Source: Bacteroidales bacterium
Lineage (GTDB): Bacteria > Bacteroidota > Bacteroidia > Bacteroidales > P3
Assembly: GCA_900769785.1 (NCBI GenBank)
Contig: CAAGHV010000157.1
Location: 1-16,416 of the forward strand
Direction: 5' to 3'
Length of the DNA: 16,416 nt
Below, in pieces: positions 1 to 9,300 of this stretch; the first letter of the stretch is position 1, and the number at the start of each line of letters is the position of its first letter. The position numbers and the translations under genes were made by a program. The notes under the pieces were generated by a model that was given only the letters and a program-made list of their open reading frames with translations, was not told the DNA's origin and did no database searches.

Positions 1-153
1 GGTCAGTGCAATTTAGATGTAGGGATCGGAAAATTTTGGGGTATGGGATTGGACGGTTTTGGGTGGGTGTGGCAATATGGGGCGGCGGAGGTTAAAGTCC
101 CGAACGGGCAAGCAGGAACCGAGTTATGGGCCTACTTTGAGAACCAGGGATAG
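1..153 (+). CDS. 3' end of an unidentified gene (partial)
   Basis: Frame 1 is open from the first base to a TAG at 151-153 and gives 50 residues ending in ELWAYFENQG. It is rich in Gly, Trp and Phe, and its DNA is more G-rich than the rest of the window. The other two forward frames hit stops within this stretch. I recognise no family. The fragment lies about 40 bp upstream of the glnS promoter candidate, so it would be the preceding gene on the same strand. A chance open frame of 50 codons at a sequence edge cannot be excluded. Confidence 0.4.
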   Translation, partial: GQCNLDVGIGKFWGMGLDGFGWVWQYGAAEVKVPNGQAGTELWAYFENQG

Positions 154-194
154 GTATTTTACAAACAATACGCTACTATTTCGAAAAAAAAACG

Positions 195-202
195 TATATT
201 TG
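195..202 (+). promoter_or_regulatory. candidate -7 box for glnS
   Basis: TATATTTG matches the Bacteroidota -7 consensus TAnnTTTG exactly. No clear TTTG/TTG -33 box is seen at the usual 17-23 bp spacing. Transcription would start near 209, giving a leader of about 150 nt to the preferred glnS start at 358. This is a consensus match only. Confidence 0.4.
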
Positions 203-263
203 TACGTCTTTATCCGCCAAGGAAAAAGTCAATAATATAGGCATTACCAATGCTTTATATACT

Positions 264-281
264 TGTTTGCGAGTGCAAACA
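264..281 (+). repeat. short inverted repeat in the glnS leader
   Basis: TGTTTGC and GCAAACA form a perfect 7-bp stem around a GAGT tetraloop. It lies between the candidate promoter and the preferred glnS start, so it would be a hairpin in the 5' leader. If translation began at the upstream ATG at 250, the hairpin would lie inside the coding region. Confidence 0.4.
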
Positions 282-357
282 TAATATAAAGAGTTTTGTT
301 GATAGTGTAGAAATGAAAGAAAACGGACATTCACAACATCAAACACACGTCAAAAGA

Positions 358-2043
358 ATGGCAGAAAATATTGAAAACACCGAAGGCAGATCTCTCAATT
401 TTTTGGAAGAGATAATAGAAAATGATTTATCGAGTGGCAAACACAAATCGGTACTCACTCGTTTTCCCCCCGAACCAAACGGCTACCTACATATTGGCCA
501 TGCCAAATCCATTTGTTTGAACTTTGGATTGGCAAAGAAATATGGTGGCAAAACCAACCTACGTTTCGACGATACCAATCCCGTAAAGGAGGATACCGAA
601 TATGTCGACTCTATAATGGAGGACGTAAAGTGGTTGGGCTTTGAGTGGGCAAACGTATTTTATGCTTCCGACTACTTCGACCAGCTTTATTTGTGGGCTG
701 TGGAAATGATAAAGAAGGGATTGGCCTACGTTGACGACCAATCTTTAGAAGAGATACGCAAAAACCGCGGTACCGTTACCGTACCCGGCACAAATAGTCC
801 TTACCGCGACCGCAGCGTGGAGGAAAACCTCGACCTTTTTGAACGTATGAAGAACGGCGAATTTGCCGACGGCTCGAAGGTATTGCGTGCCAAAATAGAT
901 ATGGCACACCCTAATATGCAGTTTCGCGACCCTATAATGTATCGCATACTACACGCCGAACACCACCGCACGGGCAACAAATGGAATATCTACCCGATGT
1001 ACGACTATGCTCACGGCCAAAGCGATAGTATCGAAAACATCACCCACTCTATATGCACATTGGAGTTTGACATCCACCGCCCATTGTACGATTGGTTTAT
1101 CGAAAAACTTAATATATTCCCATCTCACCAATACGAGTTTGCCCGCCTAAACATTAACTATACAGTTATGAGCAAACGCAAACTGTTGCAACTAGTAAAG
1201 GAAAATCACGTCAGCGGTTGGGACGACCCACGTATGCCTACCATCTGCGGTTTCCGCCGCCGTGGTTATACACCGGAAGCTATACGCAACTTCTGCGAAC
1301 GCATAGGTGTGGCCAAACGAGACAATGTGATAGACTATTCTTTGTTGGAATTCTCATTGAGAGAACACCTCAACAAGGTGGCTCCACGTATGATGGCAGT
1401 ACTTAATCCGCTTAAAGTTGTTATCACAAACTATCCCGAAGGACAAGTAGAAAACCTAACTGCTATCAACAACCCCGAGGACGAAAGTGCAGGAACACGC
1501 CAAGTACCTTTCAGCCGCGAGATATACATCGAACGCGACGACTTTATGGAAAATCCTCCTAAAAAGTATTTCCGTTTGGCACCGGGTCAAGAGGTACGCC
1601 TACGTTATGCCTACTTTATCAAATGCGACGAGGTGATAAAGGATGCCGAAGGCAACATAGTGGAACTACGTTGTAGCTACGACCCTGCGTCGAAGGGTGG
1701 CAACTCGCCCGACGGCCGCAAGGTGAAGGGAACCATACATTGGGTATCGGCAGAACATGCTATTGATGCCGAAGTACGCTTGTTCGACCGCCTGTTCTCA
1801 AAAGAAAATCCCGAAGAGGTGGAAGAAGGACAAACATTCCTCGATAACATAAACCCCGATTCGCTACAAGTATTGCAACACTGCAAGCTGGAACCCGAAT
1901 TGGCCAAAGCCAAGGTGATGGACAAAATGCAGTTTGAACGCTTGGGCTACTTCTGCGTAGATAAGGATTCTACTGCCGAACACCTAGTATTTAACCGTGC
2001 TTGTACCCTAAAGGACAGCTGGAGCAAAGAAAGCAAGAAATAA
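358..2043 (+). CDS. glnS: glutaminyl-tRNA synthetase
   Basis: Class I aminoacyl-tRNA synthetase that charges tRNA-Gln with glutamine using ATP in the cytoplasm. From the ATG at 358 it is 561 residues, close to the 554 of E. coli GlnRS, and it follows that protein nearly end to end. The ATP-binding HIGH motif is at about residues 45-48 (GYLHIGHAKS). The GlnRS-type block RFDDTNPVKED follows, and the KMSKS-equivalent loop MSKRK is near 271-275. The C-terminal third corresponds to the anticodon-binding beta-barrels and includes DGRKVKGTIHWVSAEHA. The frame stays open upstream to ATGs at 313 and 250. I prefer 358 because MAENIENTEGRSLNF lines up with the usual GlnRS N-terminus, while the upstream residues look like untranslated leader. 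A strong hairpin terminator follows the stop directly. The last 15 codons are duplicated downstream of the next gene. Its coding sequence is more GC-rich than its neighbours, as expected of a well-expressed housekeeping gene. Confidence 0.97.
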   Translation: MAENIENTEGRSLNFLEEIIENDLSSGKHKSVLTRFPPEPNGYLHIGHAKSICLNFGLAKKYGGKTNLRFDDTNPVKEDTEYVDSIMEDVKWLGFEWANVFYASDYFDQLYLWAVEMIKKGLAYVDDQSLEEIRKNRGTVTVPGTNSPYRDRSVEENLDLFERMKNGEFADGSKVLRAKIDMAHPNMQFRDPIMYRILHAEHHRTGNKWNIYPMYDYAHGQSDSIENITHSICTLEFDIHRPLYDWFIEKLNIFPSHQYEFARLNINYTVMSKRKLLQLVKENHVSGWDDPRMPTICGFRRRGYTPEAIRNFCERIGVAKRDNVIDYSLLEFSLREHLNKVAPRMMAVLNPLKVVITNYPEGQVENLTAINNPEDESAGTRQVPFSREIYIERDDFMENPPKKYFRLAPGQEVRLRYAYFIKCDEVIKDAEGNIVELRCSYDPASKGGNSPDGRKVKGTIHWVSAEHAIDAEVRLFDRLFSKENPEEVEEGQTFLDNINPDSLQVLQHCKLEPELAKAKVMDKMQFERLGYFCVDKDSTAEHLVFNRACTLKDSWSKESKK

Positions 2044-2090
2044 CAGATACTAATAAAAATGGGGATACACAATCCCCATTTTTATTATCC
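1999..2090 (+). repeat. direct repeat copy A: glnS 3' end plus terminator
   Basis: These 92 bp recur at 3073-3164 with 5 substitutions (about 95% identity) and no gaps, at a constant offset of 1074 bp. Copy A contains the last ~14 sense codons of functional glnS, its stop codon and its terminator. Similarity drops off sharply on both sides, as expected of recombination endpoints or a short duplication. Confidence 0.92.
2051..2087 (+). terminator. hairpin terminator after glnS
   Basis: A perfect 16-bp stem (2051-2066 with 2072-2087) closes on the loop ACACA. The core is ATGGGGAT/ATCCCCAT, flanked by an A tract on the 5' side and a T-rich tract on the 3' side. It begins 7 nt after the glnS stop. 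Its near-palindromic form would also work from the other direction. Confidence 0.88.
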
Positions 2091-2142
2091 AGTTGTACAC
2101 AAAATAAAGAACTCTATTCCAAAATTACAAATCAACAAAAAA

Positions 2143-3027
2143 ATGAGCAGTATTGCTTTTTCGATAATCATTCCGACATGGAACAATCTTCCATTTCTAA
2201 AAATATGCATTGCCAGTATCCGCAAAAACTCAGTTGCTCCGCACCAAATAATAGTACATATCAACGATGGAAGCGATGGAACACTTGAATGGATAAAAGA
2301 TCAAGATATAGATTACACCTATTCAAAAGAAAATATTGGTGTTTGTATGTCATGTAATATGATGCGCAGCAAGGTAAAAAACAATTACATATTTTATCTC
2401 AATGATGATATGTACCTATTACCCGGATGGGATATATCTTTGACCGATGAAATAAATAAATTGCCCGACAATAAATTCTTCCTATCCGGAACGATGATAC
2501 AACCTCATAATAGTCTTGATGTTGGTATATTATGCAATTATGGAGACACACCTGAAACTTTCGATGAAAAGCGTTTATTGTCGGAATATAGATTACAACA
2601 TATCGAAGATTGGCATGGTGCTACTTGGCCACCTAATTTAGTTCATCGAGACATATGGGATCTTGTTGGAGGATACAGTATTGAATATACCCCCGGTATG
2701 TATAGCGATCCTGATTTTACTGCAAAACTATGGATGGCAGGAATACGACACTTTAAAGGATTGGGTAATTGTAGAGTTTACCATTTTGAAACACGAAGCA
2801 CAAGCAGAATCAGAAAAAACGATGGCAACGTACAATTCCTAATGAAGTGGGGTATAAATAACTCTACACTTAGAAAAAGTCTAACTCATCTTGGAACACC
2901 GGCGAACAAAAAACTACCACAGCCAAACAAAAAAGATATGAAGCATAAACGCATACTTGGCAGAATAAAGGCAATAGTATCCTTAGTAGTTGGCAAACAA
3001 TTTGGTCCAATCAACCACCTGGAATAG
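2143..3027 (+). CDS. GT2-family glycosyltransferase
   Basis: Probable GT-A fold, inverting family 2 glycosyltransferase of 294 residues that moves a sugar from a nucleotide-sugar donor to an unknown acceptor, presumably in surface polysaccharide, LPS or glycoprotein assembly. The nucleotide-binding start SIIIPTWN is at residues 7-14, NDGSDGT at 41-47, and a DXD-like metal site LNDDM at 86-90. A later YSDPDFTAKLW (about 187-197) resembles the acceptor/catalytic-base region. The C-terminal ~45 residues are basic, and no membrane segment is seen. The frame extends upstream to an ATG at 2059, but that ATG lies inside the glnS terminator hairpin. The ATG at 2143, directly before the conserved beta strand, is the better start. 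No consensus promoter is visible in the ~55 bp between terminator and start. The gene is bracketed by two copies of the glnS 3' end, and its codons are more AT-rich than those of glnS, so transfer or insertion is inferred. Donor and acceptor cannot be predicted. Confidence 0.9.
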   Translation: MSSIAFSIIIPTWNNLPFLKICIASIRKNSVAPHQIIVHINDGSDGTLEWIKDQDIDYTYSKENIGVCMSCNMMRSKVKNNYIFYLNDDMYLLPGWDISLTDEINKLPDNKFFLSGTMIQPHNSLDVGILCNYGDTPETFDEKRLLSEYRLQHIEDWHGATWPPNLVHRDIWDLVGGYSIEYTPGMYSDPDFTAKLWMAGIRHFKGLGNCRVYHFETRSTSRIRKNDGNVQFLMKWGINNSTLRKSLTHLGTPANKKLPQPNKKDMKHKRILGRIKAIVSLVVGKQFGPINHLE

Positions 3028-3072
3028 GATTTTCTAACCCTCGGATATAACTATATCAATACAAAGTACAAA

Positions 3073-3164
3073 GCTTGTACCCTCAAGGACAGCTAGAGCA
3101 AAGAAAACAAGAAATAACAGATACTAAAAAAAATGGGGATACACAATCCCCATTTTTTTTATCC
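3073..3164 (+). repeat. direct repeat copy B: decayed glnS 3' end plus terminator
   Basis: Second copy of 1999-2090. Read in the glnS frame it gives ACTLKDS and then a stop where the functional gene has Trp (TGG to TAG), followed by the remaining tail with a Ser-to-Asn change. It is therefore a non-coding remnant. Two of the five differences (2054 T/3128 A and 2084 A/3158 T) fall on paired stem positions and keep the base pair. With copy A it brackets the glycosyltransferase gene. Confidence 0.92.
3125..3161. terminator. hairpin terminator after the glycosyltransferase, possibly bidirectional
   Basis: A perfect 16-bp stem (3125-3140 with 3146-3161) has an ACACA loop and eight A and eight T residues flanking the GGGGAT/ATCCCC core. 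It is the duplicated glnS terminator. It lies between convergent genes and, being palindromic with T tracts on either strand, could end transcripts from both the glycosyltransferase and the 6-kb minus-strand gene. Confidence 0.85.
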
Positions 3165-3165
3165 A

Positions 3166-3344
3166 TTAAACCCAAATAGGCCGTTAGAAATAGTATAACT
3201 AATATAAGCACTACATATACAATGTTTTATAATAAATAATTTCTAATGACCGTCATTAGAAAAATCAAGTTCTAACGTATTATATAATAATTATATATGT
3301 CATAATTCCAAGCATTAAAAACTCCTAATGACCGATTTGGGTTA
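3166..3344. repeat. palindrome-rich element with imperfect terminal inverted repeats
   Basis: This AT-rich stretch lies between convergent genes. Its outer arms are AACCCAAATAGGCCGTTAG (from 3169) and, inverted, the block ending ATTTGGGTT (near 3342). They match at about 16 of 19 positions. Inside lies a perfect 23-bp palindrome, TTTCTAATGAC-C-GTCATTAGAAA without the hyphens, at 3240-3262, plus another TTCTAACG near 3270. The motif TTCTAAyGaCCG thus appears about five times in alternating orientation. No coding frame is present. It could be a small REP/MITE-like element or a cluster of operator sites. Confidence 0.55.
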
Positions 3345-3361
3345 AAAATTTCCAATCACAA

Positions 3362-6300
3362 TTATTTAACAACCAACTTACGAGTTGTGTTGAAGTCATC
3401 ATTATAAATATGTATAAAGTATGTTCCCTTGGCTAAGTTTCTAACATTGATATTTTTCAACAACGACCCTTCACATCTAATGCTTTCAGCTTCTATTACA
3501 CGACCATTTATATCCACCACTACAAATTCAACCTGACCGCTTATTCTGTCAACAGATATTATTGTTTCATTGGTGGCAGGATTCGGATAAATTATTACAT
3601 TCAAATCATCGTCCGATACAGAGTTTATAGCTACTGTAGTACGGAACTGTAGCTTGGCAGACCACGCACTATACACTCCTTCATCACATATATTGCGTAC
3701 ATATACATCATATATCATATCCGATTCCAACCCTTGAATAGAGAAAGACGGTGTAGTACTAACAATTTCGTTGGTTCCGTTTCCTTCAGTGAACCCCTCT
3801 TGTCCGTATGCTATTTCCCATTTGGTTTGGTTACTTCCCTGTGTCCAATTAATAATTGCACTGTTAGAAGTAACATCACTAGCAATAACATTAGTTACAC
3901 CTTCACATACAGCAGTGCTAAATGTAAATACATCAGACCATTCGCTATATACTTCCACTGCTTGATTACATACACGTTGTACATATACTGCATATTGTGT
4001 GGAAGGATAAAGATTGATAAGTGTTGCCACCGGTGTAGTTACCACAACAGTATCCCATGCCGATTGGTCATTACCATATCCATAAGCTATTCTCCAACTT
4101 TCGGCATCCTCCTCGTTGACTTCCCACGATACAACTGCAGAAGAATAGGTAATATCTTCGACCGACACCCCTACGGGTACTGCACAAGGATACTCCAATG
4201 TAACTGCAGTTGCCAATATCCAATCAGAATACGTTACAGAGTCGCACACTTTTCTTATACGAAACTCATAAGCTGTTTCGGGATATAGGTTTACGAATGT
4301 ATATGTATTTGTGTTTTGGACAAACACTTCTGTCTCCCATTCGTTGGATATTGTTTCTTTGTATGCCACTTCGTAACTTCCTACTCCATTCCACATTAAT
4401 GTAGCAGACGTCCTATCTGTTTGCACTTGCAAAGAATCAGGTTTTAAACACACTAAGCCACACGATATCAATCGAATATTATTACGATATGTGGCAGTTC
4501 TTCCTGACGACGGAGAAGAAATATCCACTTGCTCGTCATCGACATTCCATAATAGTGATTTATTTCCGACTACGTTATGAGTGGAAAAACGTTGAACTTG
4601 GAATCCACTTGGGGCTTCTGTACCTGTGTTATCAACAATAGCTACAACAAGGTTATCCACTCCATTGTAAGCGAACGAAGAACTAAATTGTATTTCCACC
4701 CAATTACCACTGCCGGTATTATTCCAATTTACATTGCCATTATATACAAGATGTAGCTCGCTGTCGTCTATCCAATCACCGGCCGACGCAAATACACTAT
4801 CGGTAGTATGTCCCAAATATATACTTATATTTCGAGTTATCGGGCTTTCATTTATATATTGGAATGCTATTGACGACAAATCCATCGACTGTCCGGTTTG
4901 TGTCAATCCTATTTCGGAAGCGGTATATATTTGTTGGCTGTATGAGTAACGATAGTATGGATAGAACGGACTATCGTAGGCCGATTGTGTTCCATCGCCT
5001 ATGCTTACAATTACCGGATCGTCACATATACCGGTTGTTATCTGCAATGATTGCCATTCTGACATATCATTTGTTCCGCATATTGCTCTCACATAAATAT
5101 CATAAGTAGTAGTAGGTTGTAAATTTGTAATAGTATATGAACTATCATTTACCAACATAGTTGTGCCACTACCACGAACAAATCCATCAAGTCCATATTC
5201 CACCTCCCACTCTGTTGCAGAACCTATTTCGGCCCATTTTATTGTAGCAGAAGAGGCAGTAATCAATGAATCTCTTAGATTTTGAACCACATAGCACGAA
5301 ACTTCTTCACACTGTATCATCAGATCGAAACCTGACACATTTGTACCATAATCAGAAATAAATTGTATTGTTAGTGGACCGGTTGTTGAAATACAGTTAA
5401 TATTCGTAAATGAACCTGCACCTTGGAATAAAATGGGTGCATTGGTATCAGCTCCATCATATATCTTCAAATAATCCGACATTTGTTCAGTATTAACGGT
5501 TCCTGATACTTTAACAATATTGCCCGGTATTGAAGGTTGTATCACCACAAAGCCGTTGGCACTATTAGAATAATTTCCTATAATACCCCCGTCGTCGTAT
5601 ATTCTAGCACTACAGGCTTGAATTATTTCGCCACCCGAAGTATTCAAATTATAAACACCAGGGTAGGTTTCCAAATAAGTGGCAGACCATTCACCGACAT
5701 CTCCTGCACCACATATCGAACGAACATATACATTATACATAGTATTTATCGACAAATTAGGTATAACGTAAGGATGCGATGTAATACCCGTTATCGTCGT
5801 ACCTTGTTCTGTATTGGGGTCAAAACCGTCCGGACCATAACATACATCCCATTGCGAAGCTATACCTATCTCGGTCCAATCAACTACTATTGCATTCTCT
5901 TGAAATCCTGCCGATACAATATCAATAGGAGCAACGCACGAAGGTATTAGTTCCACTTCAATATCATCAATGTAATATTCGGGATAAACTCCTGCAGGCA
6001 CTCTTATGGCTATATATCCATCAGCACCTGTATAGGAATCCAATTGAACCTGCATTGCTTGCCATGTATTTGTAGTAGTAATTGTAATAGTATCAACTGG
6101 CACAAATGTAGAAATATTGGCAGTATTGGTCAATACCCCTACATGTATGCTATGTGTTGCCGGACTTGTTTTCTTTATAGAAAACGATAATTGCAACGAA
6201 TCTATTACCACTGCCATCTTGGGCAATACCAATGCCGACCAATGACTATCGCTACCTTTGAGAAACATAGAATTAGACGGAGAATTAGATGTTACATTCT

Positions 6301-9300
6301 TAACTTGAGCATACAATGCAACATTAGAATTACTTGATAAGCGATTCCAACAACTATTGAATATACCTGTAAGACCAATTCCCCAGTCATCAAAGTTTTC
6401 AGTAAACGGTAACGCCATCTCGGCACAAGGAGTGGTGAAAGAAACAACCATGGATGGGGCGCTGATATCGGCTTCGCTACATACTCTGTAAACATAAACA
6501 TCATAATTAGTTTCGCCCGACAAACCATTAATGATATAATAAGTATTAGATGTAGTATCCATTGTTCCTGTTCCTCTAACAAAACCATGCAAACCATACT
6601 CTACTTCGTATGCCGATTCTTCCAAATCATCTTCCCACGAAACCACTGCCGAAGTGGCTGTTATATTATTTACAGTAACACTTGTTATACTTTGGCATGG
6701 CACTTGGAGCGAACTTACCATTATATTATCTATATAACGATATGCCGTACCCATTGTTGTACTGGGCAACATTATAGCTATATTACCTTCGTTTCCAATA
6801 TATTCTTCCAACGATATATCAAAACTTTGCCATACATTGTTCGAATCGACATCTACAGCAGCAACCATCTCGAAAGTAGTAATATCTGTTGGATTAGACA
6901 GTATGCCCACTTGCACTTCGTTCAATACACCATTTGTCTTAAGCATACTAAATGATACCTTCAACGAATTTACAGAAGAAGTAAACATCGGCAATATCAA
7001 TGCTGAATACGACGAAGTATTTGCAAACATCTGTATAGAATTGCTATCCGAAAGGAATCGTACAGAACTAACGTTTGGATATGCATACGATGTAGATACA
7101 TAGTTGGACAAACGCGACCAACAATCATTCAGTGGCTCGTTGTTACCAACAATCCAAGTATCGAAAGTTTCAACAAATGGTAACTGTTCTATTTCTGCAC
7201 AACCTGTAGTTGCCGATACTATTGTACTTCTAGTTTCTGCTCCACAAAGCGAAGTAATACGTATATCGTATGATGTATTATATTCCAACCCGGTTATTGT
7301 GTATGATGTTTGCAACACGTCCGATACCTCTAATATCCAATCACTTTCACTGGATTCTTTCACTTCTATATTCCATAAAGACTCATTTAAACCCGGAGCC
7401 CAAATAAGATTGATCTCATTACCATCTATATTTGTAACATATACATCTGGACTAACACATGTTGCCCCAGTTTCGCAAGCAGCACCAAACACAACATTGT
7501 TTCTGTAATTTCTTACATTCATTTCCCCTTGATAAGAGACCAACGATGTAGATGGATTGGGATCATAATCATTAGAAGCATAATATATAGATTTGGAAAT
7601 AGCATTGTTTTGAGCACGGAATGTACAACTTTGTCCAAAAGAACCAGTATTATCATCAACAGCCAATATCAAATTACCTATACCATTGTAAGTAAATGCT
7701 GAATCAAAGCTGATAGTATTCCATCCTGGGACAAATGTAAACTGTCCGGTATATACCAGATGAAGACTATCCGTAGGAACATTATCATTGGCAGATACAA
7801 ATGTACTACGCCCTGTATGTCCCATATATATACAAAGTGTTCTTGTTTGGCTTACTACATTTGCAGTAGCTACTTCCACCGAAATACTATTGATAGAAGC
7901 TGCGCCATTCATTTCTGAAGCATCATATATTTGTTGGGTATAACTATATGCTCTATTAATAAATGTAGGATAGTTACTTGTAGAAAATGTACCGTCGGCT
8001 ATTTCAACATACCCCCCTACCAAACAAGGAGTTTCAAAATCCACACTATCACAAAATCCATTATCACCATTATTGCAAATTCCACGTACTTTTATTCTAT
8101 ATGCATTATTTTCGTTCAATCCTGCAAACAAGTAATATCTTTCCATTGTAGTCGTTGACTCAATAACAGTATTGGTTGCAATATCTACTATTTCAACCTC
8201 ATAACCATAGGGTTCATCTCCAAGAGTTCTTATATACGACCATTCTGCCATAGCCGAACCACCCGTAACATTCACTATATTCACATCCTGTACCGGAGCA
8301 CATGTTGGCATATCCACACACGATGTTTGCAGCTCAAAACCAGAAGCAACACCACTCCAATTGGAGGTAAACTTTACTGTAAGTGGACCTGTTGTAGACA
8401 TTATCGGAGATATTTCGACAGGAGTAGTTCCGCTACCCATGATAGTGGCAAGAACAGGAGACGAAGTTGTAGTTCCGTTATATACAGTAATATTGTCATT
8501 CGATTGCAAAACCACCGTCCCGGAAAGTAAAACTAAAGAGTTTACAGACGAGGGAAATATTGTCAACAACGAGTTACAATTGTCTGAATAATCACCTATA
8601 ACACCGCCATTGTCATAAATAAACGTTCCACAAGTGGTTATAGAATCAATACCTTCGTCAGACATAATATATGAACCAGGACGAACAGATACAGAACCAA
8701 GCCATGCACTATAATCATTGCTACTACAAATAGTACGCACATAAAAGTCGTAAATTGTGTCAGCTGATAAATTATTTATAGTAGTAGATGTTGACGATAA
8801 CGGATCAGTCAATCTAATGCCATTGACTACAGCAAGATTATCTAGCGAAAATCCAGTAGGTCCATAAATTACCTGCCATATAGAATGTACAGTAGAATTG
8901 TCCGTCCACTGTAATGAAACCGATGTTGGAGTATTGGCATTAGAAATAAATGTTTGTGGTTTTGTACACAAAGGACAAGACACAGCCAACGTATCTACCA
9001 CTCCACTTGGAATATTTGCCATATCACCAGGTTCCGCAATATACAAACTATTTCCATCTGCATCAAATACTTCAAAATAACAGTCCTCATTCCATTGTCC
9101 AACAACATTCCATACAAGCCTAATAGAATCTGGACATACCTGAATTGAAATAGTATCGACACTACCACTGTACAAAGTAGTAGTACCACGTAAAGAGTCT
9201 CCTTGATACACCTGAAGATTAGAACCATCCCAACCATCGCCCATAACATCACCCATAACAATGGTAATAAAACACATACTTTCATTATTGTTGCATTGTG

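Noticed and set aside
2059..2142. Start of the glycosyltransferase at the upstream ATG (2059).
   Set aside because: That ATG lies within the glnS terminator stem, and the extra 28 residues lack similarity to GT2 N-termini. The ATG at 2143 directly precedes the conserved strand.
3734..8591. Several plus-strand frames of 60-184 codons within the 6-kb gene.
   Set aside because: They are antisense shadows of the FN3-rich minus-strand coding sequence, rich in Cys/Ile/Tyr and lacking domain patterns.
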